Notes: generated by a model from the letters alone, not told the origin. Positions 1-9,560 are shown, counted from the first letter of the stretch. The stretch is 64,000 nt of DNA from Gleimia hominis (GCF_032085515.1 NZ_JASXSX010000001.1:806001-870000), one strand, 5' to 3'. Translations and numbers: made by a program.

Positions 1-1
1 A

Positions 2-400
2 CGTTTGGAATGCAACGCGGCGTGCGACTACGCGCCCGTGGTGATGGTCAACTGGGAGTTTTTCGACAACCAAACTCCCGAATCTGCGATCGCGCTGGTG
101 GACGACATTACCGCAGGGAAAGACGTGCAGCCCACTCGCGGTCCCCACAAAGTGCGCACTTTCAAAGAAATCTCGCACCTACTAGCCGGTTTTGAAGACG
201 GTCTAGTTGACGAGGGACCATCCGCTGGGGAAGCATCCCTGCGCGGCTTGAACATTGCCCAGCAGCACGAATGGGCCGCCCCGGTGCAAGCAGCTCCGGA
301 CGCAACTGGTGACGACGCACCCCCGCACGCAGGGGAACACGGTTCGTCAGCAGACCGCCCAGCGGTAACACCCGAAGATAAGGGAGGTAACGGACAGTGA
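2..400 (+). CDS. nuoE: NADH-quinone oxidoreductase subunit E (C-terminal part)
   Basis: This is the 3' part of the 24-kDa thioredoxin-like subunit of complex I; the start lies left of the window. The visible segment contains the last two cysteines of the [2Fe-2S] (N1a) site in the motif ECNAACDYAP, followed by the conserved VMVNWEFFDNQTPE region. N1a lies near FMN in the peripheral arm. After about residue 90 of the visible part the sequence becomes a low-complexity Ala/Pro/Asp/Gly tail of about 45 residues, which is not part of the known fold. The stop overlaps the nuoF GTG by four bases (GTGA), so the two are translationally coupled. Identification is firm; full length is unknown. Confidence 0.95.
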   Translation, partial: RLECNAACDYAPVVMVNWEFFDNQTPESAIALVDDITAGKDVQPTRGPHKVRTFKEISHLLAGFEDGLVDEGPSAGEASLRGLNIAQQHEWAAPVQAAPDATGDDAPPHAGEHGSSADRPAVTPEDKGGNGQ

Positions 401-1731
401 GCGCCGTTAGTTTCAGTAAACCCGGTACCCTAACGCCGGTAGTTACGGAAGGATGGGGCGAAGACCGTTCCTGGACGCTCGAATCCTACCGTTCCCGCGG
501 AGGATACTCGGGTCTGGAAAAAGCTATGCGCATGGAACCGAGTGACATCACAGAACTCGTGAAAAACTCCGGTTTACGCGGCCGTGGTGGCGCCGGGTTC
601 CCCACGGGCCTCAAGTGGTCATTCCTCCCACCCGACGATGGGAAACCACGCTACCTCGTGGTCAACGCCGACGAATCCGAGCCCGGCACCTGCAAAGACA
701 TGCCGCTACTCATGGCGAACCCCCACGTCCTCATCGAAGGAATGGCGATCACCGCCCGCGCAATCCGCTGCGAACACGCATTCATCTACCTGCGTGGCGA
801 AGTGGCGCACGTCTACCGTCGCCTGCTCGCCGCGGTGCGGGAAGCAGAAGAAGCTGGTTACCTGGGGGAGAACCTGGGGCCAAACAAAGACCAGACCCTG
901 CGCATCACCGCGCACGCCGGGGCGGGCGCGTACATCTGCGGTGAAGAAACCGCGTTGCTCGACTCGCTCGAAGGCCGGCGCGGACACCCGCGGTTGAAAC
1001 CACCTTTCCCCGCTGTCGCGGGCCTCTACGCCCGCCCCACCGTGGTGAACAACGTGGAATCAATCTCGCAAGTAGCGGGCATTTTCCGCCATGAAACCGG
1101 CTGGTTCAAGTCAATGGGCACAGAAAAATCCTCTGGCCACGGCCTGTTTTCCATCTCTGGACACGTGAACAACCCCGGCCAGTTCGAAGCCCCATTCGGG
1201 ATCACGATGCGGCAACTACTAGAAATGGCAGGCGGAGTTCGCGACGGGCACAAACTCAAGTTCTGGACCCCCGGCGGGTCATCGACCCCACTGTTCACCG
1301 AAGAACACCTAGACGTGCCTTTGGACTACGAATCAGTGGTTGAAGCCGGCTCCATGCTCGCCACCCGCGCGCTGCAAGTATTTGACGAAACCACTTCCGT
1401 GGTTCGCGTCATCACCCGGTGGATCGAGTTCTACCAGCACGAATCGTGCGGTAAATGCACGCCGTGCCGCGAAGGTACGTACTGGATGAAGCAGATCATG
1501 CTGCGGCTAGAACAAGGCCAGGGCCAACCTGGTGACATTGACCTACTGTACGAAATCGCCGGAAACATCGCCGGCCGGTCTTTCTGCGCACTAGGGGACG
1601 CAGCCGCAACCCCGGTACGCAGCGGCATTGACCATTTCCGCGAAGAATTCGAAGCGGGCATGCACACGCCGGCGCGCGAAATGTTCCCGTACGAAGCATC
1701 CGCCGTCTTCAAACAGGGGGGAGTGCGATGA
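397..1731 (+). CDS. nuoF: NADH-quinone oxidoreductase subunit F (NADH/FMN-binding)
   Basis: NuoF oxidises NADH and passes electrons through FMN to the N3 [4Fe-4S] cluster. The glycine-rich NADH site RGRGGAGFPTGLKWSF is at residues 61-76, the FMN-binding NADESEPGTCKD at 90-101 and GAGAYICGEETALL at 175-188. The N3 ligands are Cys351, Cys354, Cys357 (ESCGKCTPC) and Cys397 (SFCALGD). Length 444 aa is normal. The GTG start overlaps the nuoE stop and follows a strong GGGAGG site; the last bases overlap the nuoG ATG (ATGA). It is the second gene visible in the nuo operon. Confidence 0.98.
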   Translation: MSAVSFSKPGTLTPVVTEGWGEDRSWTLESYRSRGGYSGLEKAMRMEPSDITELVKNSGLRGRGGAGFPTGLKWSFLPPDDGKPRYLVVNADESEPGTCKDMPLLMANPHVLIEGMAITARAIRCEHAFIYLRGEVAHVYRRLLAAVREAEEAGYLGENLGPNKDQTLRITAHAGAGAYICGEETALLDSLEGRRGHPRLKPPFPAVAGLYARPTVVNNVESISQVAGIFRHETGWFKSMGTEKSSGHGLFSISGHVNNPGQFEAPFGITMRQLLEMAGGVRDGHKLKFWTPGGSSTPLFTEEHLDVPLDYESVVEAGSMLATRALQVFDETTSVVRVITRWIEFYQHESCGKCTPCREGTYWMKQIMLRLEQGQGQPGDIDLLYEIAGNIAGRSFCALGDAAATPVRSGIDHFREEFEAGMHTPAREMFPYEASAVFKQGGVR

Positions 1732-4298
1732 GTGAAGCACAAGAAATGGTGACGCTCACGATTGACGGCACCGAAGTTAGCGTGCCCAAAGGCACCCTGA
1801 TTATCCGCGCCGCAGAACAAGCTGGGATCCGAATCCCCCGATTCTGCGACCACCCGCTACTAAAACCAGCGGGCGCATGCCGCCAATGCCTAGTGGAGGT
1901 CGCAGCCCCCGGGCGGGACGGCAAGATCTCCACCATGCCGAAACCACAAACCTCATGCACCATGACGGTTATGCCCGGCATGCAAGTAAAAACCCAACGC
2001 ACGTCCGAAGTGGCGAAAAAAGCTCAGCACGGAATCATGGAGTTCCTGCTGATCAACCACCCACTGGATTGCCCGGTGTGCGACAAGGGTGGCGAATGCC
2101 CCCTGCAGAACCAAGCGATGACGGAAGGGCGCGAAGCCACCCGCTTCATCGACGCGAAACGCACATTCCCCAAACCCGTGCGGGTCACCTCGAACATCCT
2201 GCTGGACCGCGACCGCTGCATCCTTTGCCAGCGCTGCGTGCGGTTCGGCAAAGAAATCGCAGGGGACGCATTCATTGACCTGCAAGGCCGCGGCGGGGGC
2301 AGTTCCCCCACGGACGACCACTACTTCATGGGGGAGCAAGTTGGTGGTTTCGACACGCAAATCCTCGGTTACCACAACGAAGCCATCACCGATGGGGTCT
2401 TGCCTCCCGACCTGTCTGTATCCGGCCCGGAAGGTGACGCCGGTGTGGAAGCAGGTGTCGGCGCGGGCCCGCTTACGCAAGCGCAGCGGGACCAGTCGGA
2501 CCGCCCGTTCGGCTCCTACTTCTCGGGTAACATCATCCAAATCTGCCCGGTCGGCGCACTCACGGCGGCGTCCTACCGGTTCCGCGGACGACCCTTCGAC
2601 CTGGTGTCCACTCCGTCAATCACGGAGCACGACGCCTCGGGTTCGGCGATCCGCGTGGATATTCGCCGCGGCGAAATTGTTCGTCGCCTAGCCGGTAACG
2701 ACCCGGAGGTGAACGAAGAGTGGATCACCGACAAAGACCGGTTCGCATTCGAATGGGCTACGGGCAGCGACCGGCTGCAAAGCCCGCTGGTGCGTGAAGA
2801 TGGAAAACTGGTTCCCACGTCGTGGGGCGACGCACTGAACCGCGTTGCATCCGCTCTGAAGGATGCCAAAGCCGGGAACAACGTGCTGCTCCCAGGTGGG
2901 CGCCTGACCGTTGAAGACGCATACGCGTGGAGCAAGTTCGCGCGCGTCGCGGTGGGAACCAACCAGATTGACCAGCGCATGCGCAACACCAGCTTGGAAG
3001 AAACCCAGTTCCTCGGGGCGCGCGTAGCGGGCCGAGGCCTGGATGTGACCTACAAAGATCTAGAGAAGGCCGGGCGCGTCCTCCTGGTTGCACTTGAACC
3101 TGAGGACGAGATTGGCTCCGTGTTCTTACGCCTGCGCAAGGGCGTCCTCGCCGGGAAGACGCAGGTGACGACCGTTGCTCCGATGACCACTCCGGGAAGC
3201 CGCAAACTCGCAGCAAACGTGCTGCGTGCTGCTCCCGGAACAGAACCGGAAGTTGTTGCCGCGATCGACGGAGAGCTGGCGGACCAGCTGGCCTCGGGCA
3301 TCATCCTGGTTGGTGAACGCGCCGCCACTGTGCCGGGGCTTTACACGCAGGTTGCAAAACTCGCTCAACGCACGGGCGCGCGGCTGGCGTGGATTCCACG
3401 TCGCGCCGGTGAACGCGGCGGCTTAGACGTAGGGCTCGTGGGTGGACTCCTCCCATTCGGCCGCAGCGTAGAAGACCCGGAAGCACGCGCCGACCTGTCG
3501 GCCGTGTGGGGTACCTCGGTGCCCGACGACACCGCCAAGTGCGCTGAAGGAATCGTGGCTGACGCCGCGCAAGAAGCGCGCGACGTAATCGTGCTCGGCG
3601 GGGTTGACCCCCGCGACGCAGCGGACCCACAAGCCCTGCGCACCGCAGTGCAGAAAGCGAAGTTCGTGGTCAGCCTGGAAGTGCGTCAGTCTGAACTAAC
3701 TGAGATGGCGGACGTAGTCCTCCCGGTTGCACCCGCACCGGAAAAGAACGGGACCTACATTAACTGGGAGGGGCGCCTGCGTCCCTTCGGGCAAGTCCTA
3801 TCTTCCCGGGCACTAACCGACCGCGAAGTCCTCAGCCGAATCGCAGAAGACATGGGCATCGACCTGGGCATTGCGACGCTGAAGGCAACGCATGCGGAAA
3901 TGAACGAACTCATGAACTGGGACGGGAACCGCATGTCCGACCCGGACGTCCAGGCCGACCCCGTGGCCGCACCTGCAGCAAACGAAGCGGTGCTAGCCAC
4001 GCACAAACCCATGCTCGACAGCGGACGCATGCAAGACAACGCCCCGACCCTCGCGGGAACCGGACGCAAACCGGTTGCCTACCTGTCGGCACAAACCGCG
4101 CAAAGCGTGGGCGTTACCGTAGACGAACCCGTCACGGTCGGTTCCGAACGAGGAACCATCACACTACCGGTCGCTATCGCGGACCTGCCGCAAAACGTCG
4201 TGTGGGTACCCGAATGCTCAGAAGGTAGCGTTGTACACGAAAACCTGGGGGCCCGCGCGGGCAGCGTGGTCTCGCTGGTAAAAGCGGAGGTGAAATAA
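1728..4298 (+). CDS. nuoG: NADH-quinone oxidoreductase subunit G, lacking N7 ligands
   Basis: This is the 75-kDa iron-sulfur subunit of complex I (856 aa), carrying electrons towards the quinone. The N1b [2Fe-2S] ligands are Cys40, Cys51, Cys54, Cys77; N5 uses His111, Cys115, Cys118, Cys124; N4 uses Cys164, Cys167, Cys170 and Cys273. Residues from about 188 to 257 (between two N4 ligands) form a Gly/Asp-rich stretch that looks like an insertion. The extra N7 site found in many bacteria (C-x2-C-x3-C-x27-C) is present in alignment but every ligand is replaced: Thr299, Asp302, Ser306, Thr334. The molybdopterin-oxidoreductase-like domain follows to the C-terminus. It overlaps nuoF by four bases and abuts nuoH directly. 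Confidence 0.97.
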   Translation: MSEAQEMVTLTIDGTEVSVPKGTLIIRAAEQAGIRIPRFCDHPLLKPAGACRQCLVEVAAPGRDGKISTMPKPQTSCTMTVMPGMQVKTQRTSEVAKKAQHGIMEFLLINHPLDCPVCDKGGECPLQNQAMTEGREATRFIDAKRTFPKPVRVTSNILLDRDRCILCQRCVRFGKEIAGDAFIDLQGRGGGSSPTDDHYFMGEQVGGFDTQILGYHNEAITDGVLPPDLSVSGPEGDAGVEAGVGAGPLTQAQRDQSDRPFGSYFSGNIIQICPVGALTAASYRFRGRPFDLVSTPSITEHDASGSAIRVDIRRGEIVRRLAGNDPEVNEEWITDKDRFAFEWATGSDRLQSPLVREDGKLVPTSWGDALNRVASALKDAKAGNNVLLPGGRLTVEDAYAWSKFARVAVGTNQIDQRMRNTSLEETQFLGARVAGRGLDVTYKDLEKAGRVLLVALEPEDEIGSVFLRLRKGVLAGKTQVTTVAPMTTPGSRKLAANVLRAAPGTEPEVVAAIDGELADQLASGIILVGERAATVPGLYTQVAKLAQRTGARLAWIPRRAGERGGLDVGLVGGLLPFGRSVEDPEARADLSAVWGTSVPDDTAKCAEGIVADAAQEARDVIVLGGVDPRDAADPQALRTAVQKAKFVVSLEVRQSELTEMADVVLPVAPAPEKNGTYINWEGRLRPFGQVLSSRALTDREVLSRIAEDMGIDLGIATLKATHAEMNELMNWDGNRMSDPDVQADPVAAPAANEAVLATHKPMLDSGRMQDNAPTLAGTGRKPVAYLSAQTAQSVGVTVDEPVTVGSERGTITLPVAIADLPQNVVWVPECSEGSVVHENLGARAGSVVSLVKAEVK

Positions 4299-5609
4299 GT
4301 GGCCCTGCTGGTACCGTTCGCACCGCCCACCACGGCGGCAGCGGACTTTAGTCAAGAAACGTGGTGGATCACCCTCATCAAGGCAATCTGCATAGTTTTG
4401 TTCTTGATCGTGTCCGTGATCATGGCACTGTGGGTAGAACGCCGCGGCCTCGGGCGCATGCAAACCCGCCCCGGCCCAAACGTTGCCGGCCCCCTCGGAC
4501 TATTCCAAGCGTTTGCAGACGCCGGGAAGCTCCTGTTCAAAGAGGACATCTGGACCGACCGGGCAGAGAAGTTCATCTACTTCATCGCCCCGGCAATCTC
4601 CGCGTTCTCAGCGTTCATGGTGATGGCCGTGATCCCAATGGGGCCGAACGTGCACATCTTTGGCCGTTCAACCCCGCTACAGCTAGCGGACACCCCGATT
4701 TCCGTACTTTACATTCTTGCGATCGCCTCAATCGGTCTGTACGGCACCGTTCTGGGTGGCTGGTCAACCCGCTCGACACTACCTCTGCTCGGTTCCGTGC
4801 GTTCCGCAGCACAAGTGATTTCGTACGAGCTTTCAATGGGAATGTCACTCGTCTCGGTGTTTATTGTGGCGGGATCCATGTCCACGTCGCAGATTGTGGC
4901 GTCCCAATACCCAGTGTGGTGGGCCTTCGCCCTGCTTCCCGCGTTCGTGGTCTACGTCATTTCGATGGTCGGTGAGGTTAACCGCCTCCCGTTCGACCTG
5001 CCAGAAGCCGAAGGTGAACTGGTTGCCGGGCACATGACGGAATACTCATCCATGAAGTTCGGCTGGTACTACCTGTCCGAATACATCAACATGTTCAACG
5101 TCTCCGCCGTGGCAACCACAATCTTCCTCGGCGGGTGGCACGCCCCGTTCGGCTTAAGCTACGTCCCATTCATCGACTTCAATAGCGGCTGGTGGGGCTT
5201 CCTATGGTTCAACCTGAAGATGTGGACCATGTTCTTCTTCATGGTCTGGACTCGCGGTACCCTCTTGCGGTTCCGCTACGACCAGTTCATGCAGCTGGGA
5301 TGGAAGATCCTTATTCCCGTCTCCATGGCCTGGCTCGTAATCGTCGCCGTAGTGCGCGGCGTACAGACCTGGGTGACCTCCTCCTACACCGTCCTCCTCG
5401 GCGGGGTTGCGGGAGTGTTCGTAATCGCCCTGATCATCTTGTGGATCACAGATAAACCCGAGGTGGAAACCCCACCGTCGGACGAACCATTGGATGCCTT
5501 CGCAGATGGTTACCCGGTACCTCCACTTCCGGGACAGCATTTACCACCGTCGCCACGCGCCGGTCGCGTGTCGGCCACGGCTAGTGGGAAAGAGACAGAC
5601 AATGAGTGA
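4299..5609 (+). CDS. nuoH: NADH-quinone oxidoreductase subunit H (membrane)
   Basis: NuoH is the membrane subunit at the junction with the peripheral arm and forms part of the quinone chamber. It has about eight hydrophobic helices and the signature loop NRLPFDLPEAEGELVAGHMT followed by EYSSMKFG. The N-terminal region carries VERRGLGRMQTRPGPN, a family hallmark. The last 45 or so residues are a hydrophilic Pro-rich tail. The GTG start lies immediately after the nuoG stop codon with no spacer, and its last codons overlap the start of nuoI. Length 436 aa is slightly long because of the tail. Confidence 0.97.
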   Translation: MALLVPFAPPTTAAADFSQETWWITLIKAICIVLFLIVSVIMALWVERRGLGRMQTRPGPNVAGPLGLFQAFADAGKLLFKEDIWTDRAEKFIYFIAPAISAFSAFMVMAVIPMGPNVHIFGRSTPLQLADTPISVLYILAIASIGLYGTVLGGWSTRSTLPLLGSVRSAAQVISYELSMGMSLVSVFIVAGSMSTSQIVASQYPVWWAFALLPAFVVYVISMVGEVNRLPFDLPEAEGELVAGHMTEYSSMKFGWYYLSEYINMFNVSAVATTIFLGGWHAPFGLSYVPFIDFNSGWWGFLWFNLKMWTMFFFMVWTRGTLLRFRYDQFMQLGWKILIPVSMAWLVIVAVVRGVQTWVTSSYTVLLGGVAGVFVIALIILWITDKPEVETPPSDEPLDAFADGYPVPPLPGQHLPPSPRAGRVSATASGKETDNE

Positions 5610-6297
5610 GAAGAATCAAAAACACGGTGACGACGAAATGCGTTACGAACAAGATCCAAAAGGATTTTTCGGTTCGTTATTCGCACCCGTAGCGGGATAC
5701 GGCGTGACCTTCACGTCGTTCTTCCGGCCCACAGTTACCGAACAGTATCCGTTTGAGGGCCCCTTCACAATGCCCCGGTTCCACGGCCGCCACCAGCTGA
5801 ACCGCTACGCCGACGGCCTCGAAAAATGCATTGGATGCGAACTTTGCGCATGGGCTTGCCCTGCGGACGCAATCCTCGTGGAAGCCGGCGACAATAAACC
5901 CGGTGCGCAGTACTCTCCGGGTGAACGCTACGGCAGGGTCTACCAGGTGAACTATTCACGCTGTATCTTCTGCGGCCTGTGCATAGAAGCGTGCCCCACG
6001 CGAGCGCTCACCATGACCAACGACTTCGAACTGGCCGACTACACGCGCCGCGACCTCATTTTTGAAAAACAGCAGTTGCTCGCCCCCCTCGAAGAAGGAA
6101 TGCTGAGTGCCCCCCACCCGATGGCGGAAGGTACCACGGACGACAACTACTATCGCGGTGAAGTAACCGGACCTCAGCAATCACAAGTGGACTGGGTGAA
6201 GAAACACCGGCCGCAAGACGCGACAATCGAATCGGCGCAAAGTGCAGTGACCGACCGCCAGCCGGCAACAAGCTCCGCGCAGGAGGCGAAGAAATGA
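5602..6297 (+). CDS. nuoI: NADH-quinone oxidoreductase subunit I (2x[4Fe-4S])
   Basis: NuoI (231 aa) carries clusters N6a and N6b that feed N2. Two ferredoxin motifs are clear: CIGCELCAWACPADAI and CIFCGLCIEACPTRAL. I chose the ATG at 5602, which overlaps the nuoH stop by eight bases and has a purine-rich GGGAAAGAGAC upstream; the frame stays open upstream but that part does not resemble the family. A later ATG at 5638 is possible. The C-terminus is Gln/Ala-rich and variable. The stop overlaps the nuoJ ATG (ATGATG). Confidence 0.95.
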   Translation: MSEKNQKHGDDEMRYEQDPKGFFGSLFAPVAGYGVTFTSFFRPTVTEQYPFEGPFTMPRFHGRHQLNRYADGLEKCIGCELCAWACPADAILVEAGDNKPGAQYSPGERYGRVYQVNYSRCIFCGLCIEACPTRALTMTNDFELADYTRRDLIFEKQQLLAPLEEGMLSAPHPMAEGTTDDNYYRGEVTGPQQSQVDWVKKHRPQDATIESAQSAVTDRQPATSSAQEAKK

Positions 6298-7277
6298 TGC
6301 TTACATCCGAAATGGCCACCGCGGCGGGCGCAACCATGGGCTCAACCGGTGAAGCCATCCTCTTTTGTGGCGTTGCGGTGGTAATGATCGCCGGTGGGCT
6401 AGGGGTCCTATTCTTCAAGAAAGCAGCGTACGCAGCGATCTCCATGGTGACCGTCATGGTGGGCCTGGCAGTCATCTACATCATGCAGTCCGCCCCCTTC
6501 CTTGGGATCGCACAAATCGTGGTGTACACGGGCGCAATCATGATGCTGTTCCTGTTCGTGCTCATGATGATCGGGATTCAAGCCTCCGACGAATACGCGC
6601 GTCAACGGCGCGGATACATAACCACCGCGGTGATCGCCGCGATTCTACTCGCTGTAGCGCTAGTGACCGCCGTAGTGTTCTCGAACCTCCCAGTCGCCCG
6701 CGGATTCGCAGAAGAAGCGGCGTCGGACCAACCGATTGAAGGGCTGGCCCAAACCCTGTTCGGTGGGCACTGGTTCTCAATGGAACTCGCGGCCGCCCTG
6801 CTGATTACTGCGGCGCTCGGCGCCGTGTTCCTAACGCACGCGGATCGGCTCACGCCGAAGCGGACCCAACGCCACGTTGTTGAAGCAAAAATGGCTGCCT
6901 ACGCAGCTGAAGGTCGGCACATTGGCCAGCACACCGCACCCGGTGTATACGCTCGGACGAACGCGGCGGACATCGCGGCCCTGTCGGGCGAAACCGAACA
7001 GCCAGTTGAAGAATCTGTGCCGCGCGTACTGCGTGTACGCGGCCTAGACCGCGAACTATCCGCAGTGGACCCCAAGCTTGCCAGGCAGCTGGCGGAAGTG
7101 GCGCGCGGTGACTCCACGCAGTCGCTGCACGGAAAGGCAGCTAACGACCGGGTCGGTGCTTCGCAAGCGTGGGGCATGGCAGGTAAAGCAGCGCCCACCG
7201 GCCTGGAACAACAGGTCGCACCGACCGCTATCGAAGCGGGAGAATCCAAGAAAGAACTTGAGGAGGACGACCAATGA
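6294..7277 (+). CDS. nuoJ: NADH-quinone oxidoreductase subunit J, long tail
   Basis: NuoJ is a membrane subunit of the proton-pumping arm. Five hydrophobic helices occupy roughly the first 185 residues, including the conserved third helix region FLGIAQIVVYTGAIMMLFLF with its pi-bulge Tyr/Gly. Beyond that is a hydrophilic extension of about 140 residues (327 aa in total, against about 170-260 in many bacteria) with no recognised domain, presumably cytoplasmic. The gene overlaps nuoI and nuoK by four bases each. Confidence 0.95.
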   Translation: MMLTSEMATAAGATMGSTGEAILFCGVAVVMIAGGLGVLFFKKAAYAAISMVTVMVGLAVIYIMQSAPFLGIAQIVVYTGAIMMLFLFVLMMIGIQASDEYARQRRGYITTAVIAAILLAVALVTAVVFSNLPVARGFAEEAASDQPIEGLAQTLFGGHWFSMELAAALLITAALGAVFLTHADRLTPKRTQRHVVEAKMAAYAAEGRHIGQHTAPGVYARTNAADIAALSGETEQPVEESVPRVLRVRGLDRELSAVDPKLARQLAEVARGDSTQSLHGKAANDRVGASQAWGMAGKAAPTGLEQQVAPTAIEAGESKKELEEDDQ

Positions 7278-7573
7278 GCCTCGGTTACTACCTAGCGCTC
7301 GCGATAATCATTTTCTCCATCGGCACCGCCGTCGTGGTGGTGCGTAAGAGTGCGGTGATATCGCTCATGGGCGTGGAACTGATGCTGAACTCAGCTAACC
7401 TCACCCTCATAACTTTCGCCCGCATCCACGGGGACTACACGGGGCAAGTGATGGCATTCTTCGTGATGATCGTCGCCGCCGCCGAGGTTGTGGTCGGCTT
7501 AGCGATCATCGTCTCCATATTCCGTTCCCGTCGCACCACCTCGGTCGACGAAGTCAACCTACTGAAGAACTAG
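7274..7573 (+). CDS. nuoK: NADH-quinone oxidoreductase subunit K
   Basis: NuoK (99 aa) is a small three-helix antiporter-like subunit. The second helix contains GVELMLNSANL with the key glutamate for proton transfer, and a second membrane glutamate follows in VAAAEVVVGLAI. Length is typical. It overlaps nuoJ (ATGA) and is followed by a GGGAGG site ten bases before nuoL. Confidence 0.97.
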   Translation: MSLGYYLALAIIIFSIGTAVVVVRKSAVISLMGVELMLNSANLTLITFARIHGDYTGQVMAFFVMIVAAAEVVVGLAIIVSIFRSRRTTSVDEVNLLKN

Positions 7574-7583
7574 GGAGGTTCAG

Positions 7584-9560
7584 ATGTCTTTAGTACCAAC
7601 GCTTGTGCCTTCCCTAGCGTCCGTGGCGCCAGCTACTGGCGCGGCGCAATACGCGTGGCTCATGATCGCGATCCCCATGGCGGTTTCTGCGCTCCTACTT
7701 GTAATGGGGCGTGCCAGCGATAAGTGGGGACACGTTTTAGCCACAGTCGCGTCCTGGGCTTCGTTCGTGATCGGACTAGTAATCCTCATCCAAATGATTG
7801 GGGTCGGAGCCGGAGACCGGACCATGGTTTCCGAACTGTTCTCATGGATCCCAGCGGGCGACTTCGCAGTCAATGCGGGGCTCCTTGTTGACCCCCTATC
7901 GATGACATTCGTGATGCTCGTGACCTTCGTAGGGTCCCTCATTCACGTCTACGCAATCGCCTACATGGAACACGACACGGACCGGCGCCGGTTCTTCGCC
8001 TACTTGAACCTGTTCATCGCCGCGATGCTCACGCTCGTGCTCGGCTCGTCCTACGTCGTCCTATTCGTTGGCTGGGAAGGCGTCGGCTTGGCATCCTACC
8101 TCCTCATCGGATTCTGGAACCAAGTGCCAGACAACGCTACAGCCGCGAAGAAAGCGTTTGTGATGAACCGTGTCGGCGACGTCGGGCTACTCCTCGCCAT
8201 GATGGTGATGGTGGCCCAGTTCGGTTCCGTTAACTTCACGGACGTGCTGGCCGGGGCGGAAACCGCGCCCCGCACCGCGATGACCCTCGCGGGACTTTTC
8301 CTTCTGCTCGCCGCCTGCGGTAAATCCGCGCAGTTCCCACTGCAAGCCTGGCTCGGTGACGCGATGGCGGGCCCAACCCCCGTGTCCGCACTGATCCACG
8401 CGGCCACAATGGTTACCGCCGGCGTTTACCTAATAGTGCGTTCCGGCGCGATCTACCTGGCCGCGCCCGCAGCCGCCACTGCAGTGGCAATCATCGGGCT
8501 AATCACCTTGCTGTTCGGCGCGATCGTCGGGTGTGCAAAGGACGACATGAAGAAGGTGCTTGCCGCCTCAACCATGTCGCAGATCGGCTACATGATGCTC
8601 GGCGCAGGCCTTGGGCCTATCGGCTGGGTGTTTGCGATCTTCCACCTGTTCACCCACGGGTTCTTCAAAGCCCTCATGTTCCTCGGTGCAGGTTCCGTAA
8701 TGCACGGCATGAACGACTCTGTGAACATGCGTCGCTTCGGGGCCCTAAGCAAAGTTATGAAAGTCACGTGGATTACGTTCATGATGGGCTGGCTCGCGAT
8801 CCTCGGGGTGCCGCCATTCTCCGGTTTCTTCTCGAAAGATAAGCTGATCGAAACCGCGTTCACCGCCAACCACTTCGGTGCGATCGAAGGCACCGCGTGG
8901 ACCGGGTGGGTGTACGGGCTCATCGCCCTAATCGGTGCTGGTATCACTGCGTTCTACATGTCCCGCCTGTTCTTCATGACTTTCCACGGGGAAGCCCGGT
9001 GGGGAGACACGCTCGGCGGACAGAAAGTAGAACCTCATGAATCACCCGCACTGATGACAGTACCGATGATCATTTTGGCAATCGGAGCGGTGGCGATCGG
9101 TGGCCTGCTGACCATAAACGGCGTGTTCGTAGACTGGCTCGCCCCCGTAGTTGGCACCGCCGAGGAAGCACAACCCGTGCTCCCGGCAGTCGTGATTGAA
9201 GTATCGACCCTGGTAGTCGTACTGATTGGTGCTGTGTGGGCGTGGGCTAAATACGGTCGGCGCGAAGTGTCCGTGGCCATCCCAGCTGGGAACTCTCTGG
9301 TTCACGCCGCACGCAATGACCTGTACCAAGACACCCTGAATGAAACGATCTTCATGGCTCCTGGCCAAGCCCTCGTTAAGGGCACGGTCGGAAGTGACAA
9401 ATACGTCGTGGACGGAGCGATCTACGGTGGGGCACGCCTCGCAGCCTGGTTTGGCCGCGTGGTGGCCTCGCTACAGACCGGTTTCGTGCGCGCTCACGCC
9501 GCCTTCATACTGGGTGGCGTCGTCGTTGCTCTTATCGTCGTCGCAGTGACCAGACTGTAG
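7584..9560 (+). CDS. nuoL: NADH-quinone oxidoreductase subunit L (antiporter-like)
   Basis: NuoL (658 aa) is the distal proton-pumping subunit with antiporter-like helices and the long lateral helix. Family blocks seen: LFVGWEGVGLASYLLIGFW, KAFVMNRVGDVGLLL, QAWLGDAMAGPTPVSALIHA, and CAKDDMKKVLAASTMSQIGYM. The start follows TAGGGAGGTTCAG closely. Length is normal. It lies sixteen bases upstream of nuoM in the same operon. Confidence 0.97.
   Translation: MSLVPTLVPSLASVAPATGAAQYAWLMIAIPMAVSALLLVMGRASDKWGHVLATVASWASFVIGLVILIQMIGVGAGDRTMVSELFSWIPAGDFAVNAGLLVDPLSMTFVMLVTFVGSLIHVYAIAYMEHDTDRRRFFAYLNLFIAAMLTLVLGSSYVVLFVGWEGVGLASYLLIGFWNQVPDNATAAKKAFVMNRVGDVGLLLAMMVMVAQFGSVNFTDVLAGAETAPRTAMTLAGLFLLLAACGKSAQFPLQAWLGDAMAGPTPVSALIHAATMVTAGVYLIVRSGAIYLAAPAAATAVAIIGLITLLFGAIVGCAKDDMKKVLAASTMSQIGYMMLGAGLGPIGWVFAIFHLFTHGFFKALMFLGAGSVMHGMNDSVNMRRFGALSKVMKVTWITFMMGWLAILGVPPFSGFFSKDKLIETAFTANHFGAIEGTAWTGWVYGLIALIGAGITAFYMSRLFFMTFHGEARWGDTLGGQKVEPHESPALMTVPMIILAIGAVAIGGLLTINGVFVDWLAPVVGTAEEAQPVLPAVVIEVSTLVVVLIGAVWAWAKYGRREVSVAIPAGNSLVHAARNDLYQDTLNETIFMAPGQALVKGTVGSDKYVVDGAIYGGARLAAWFGRVVASLQTGFVRAHAAFILGGVVVALIVVAVTRL

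Noticed and set aside
2622..2732. Loss of N7 cysteines in NuoG as a frameshift or sequencing error
   Set aside because: Flanking residues are conserved in frame on both sides and the x2-x3-x27 spacing is exact.
5494..5601. Upstream extension of nuoI inside nuoH
   Set aside because: The extra 36 residues do not resemble NuoI, and ATG 5602 fits the operon overlaps.
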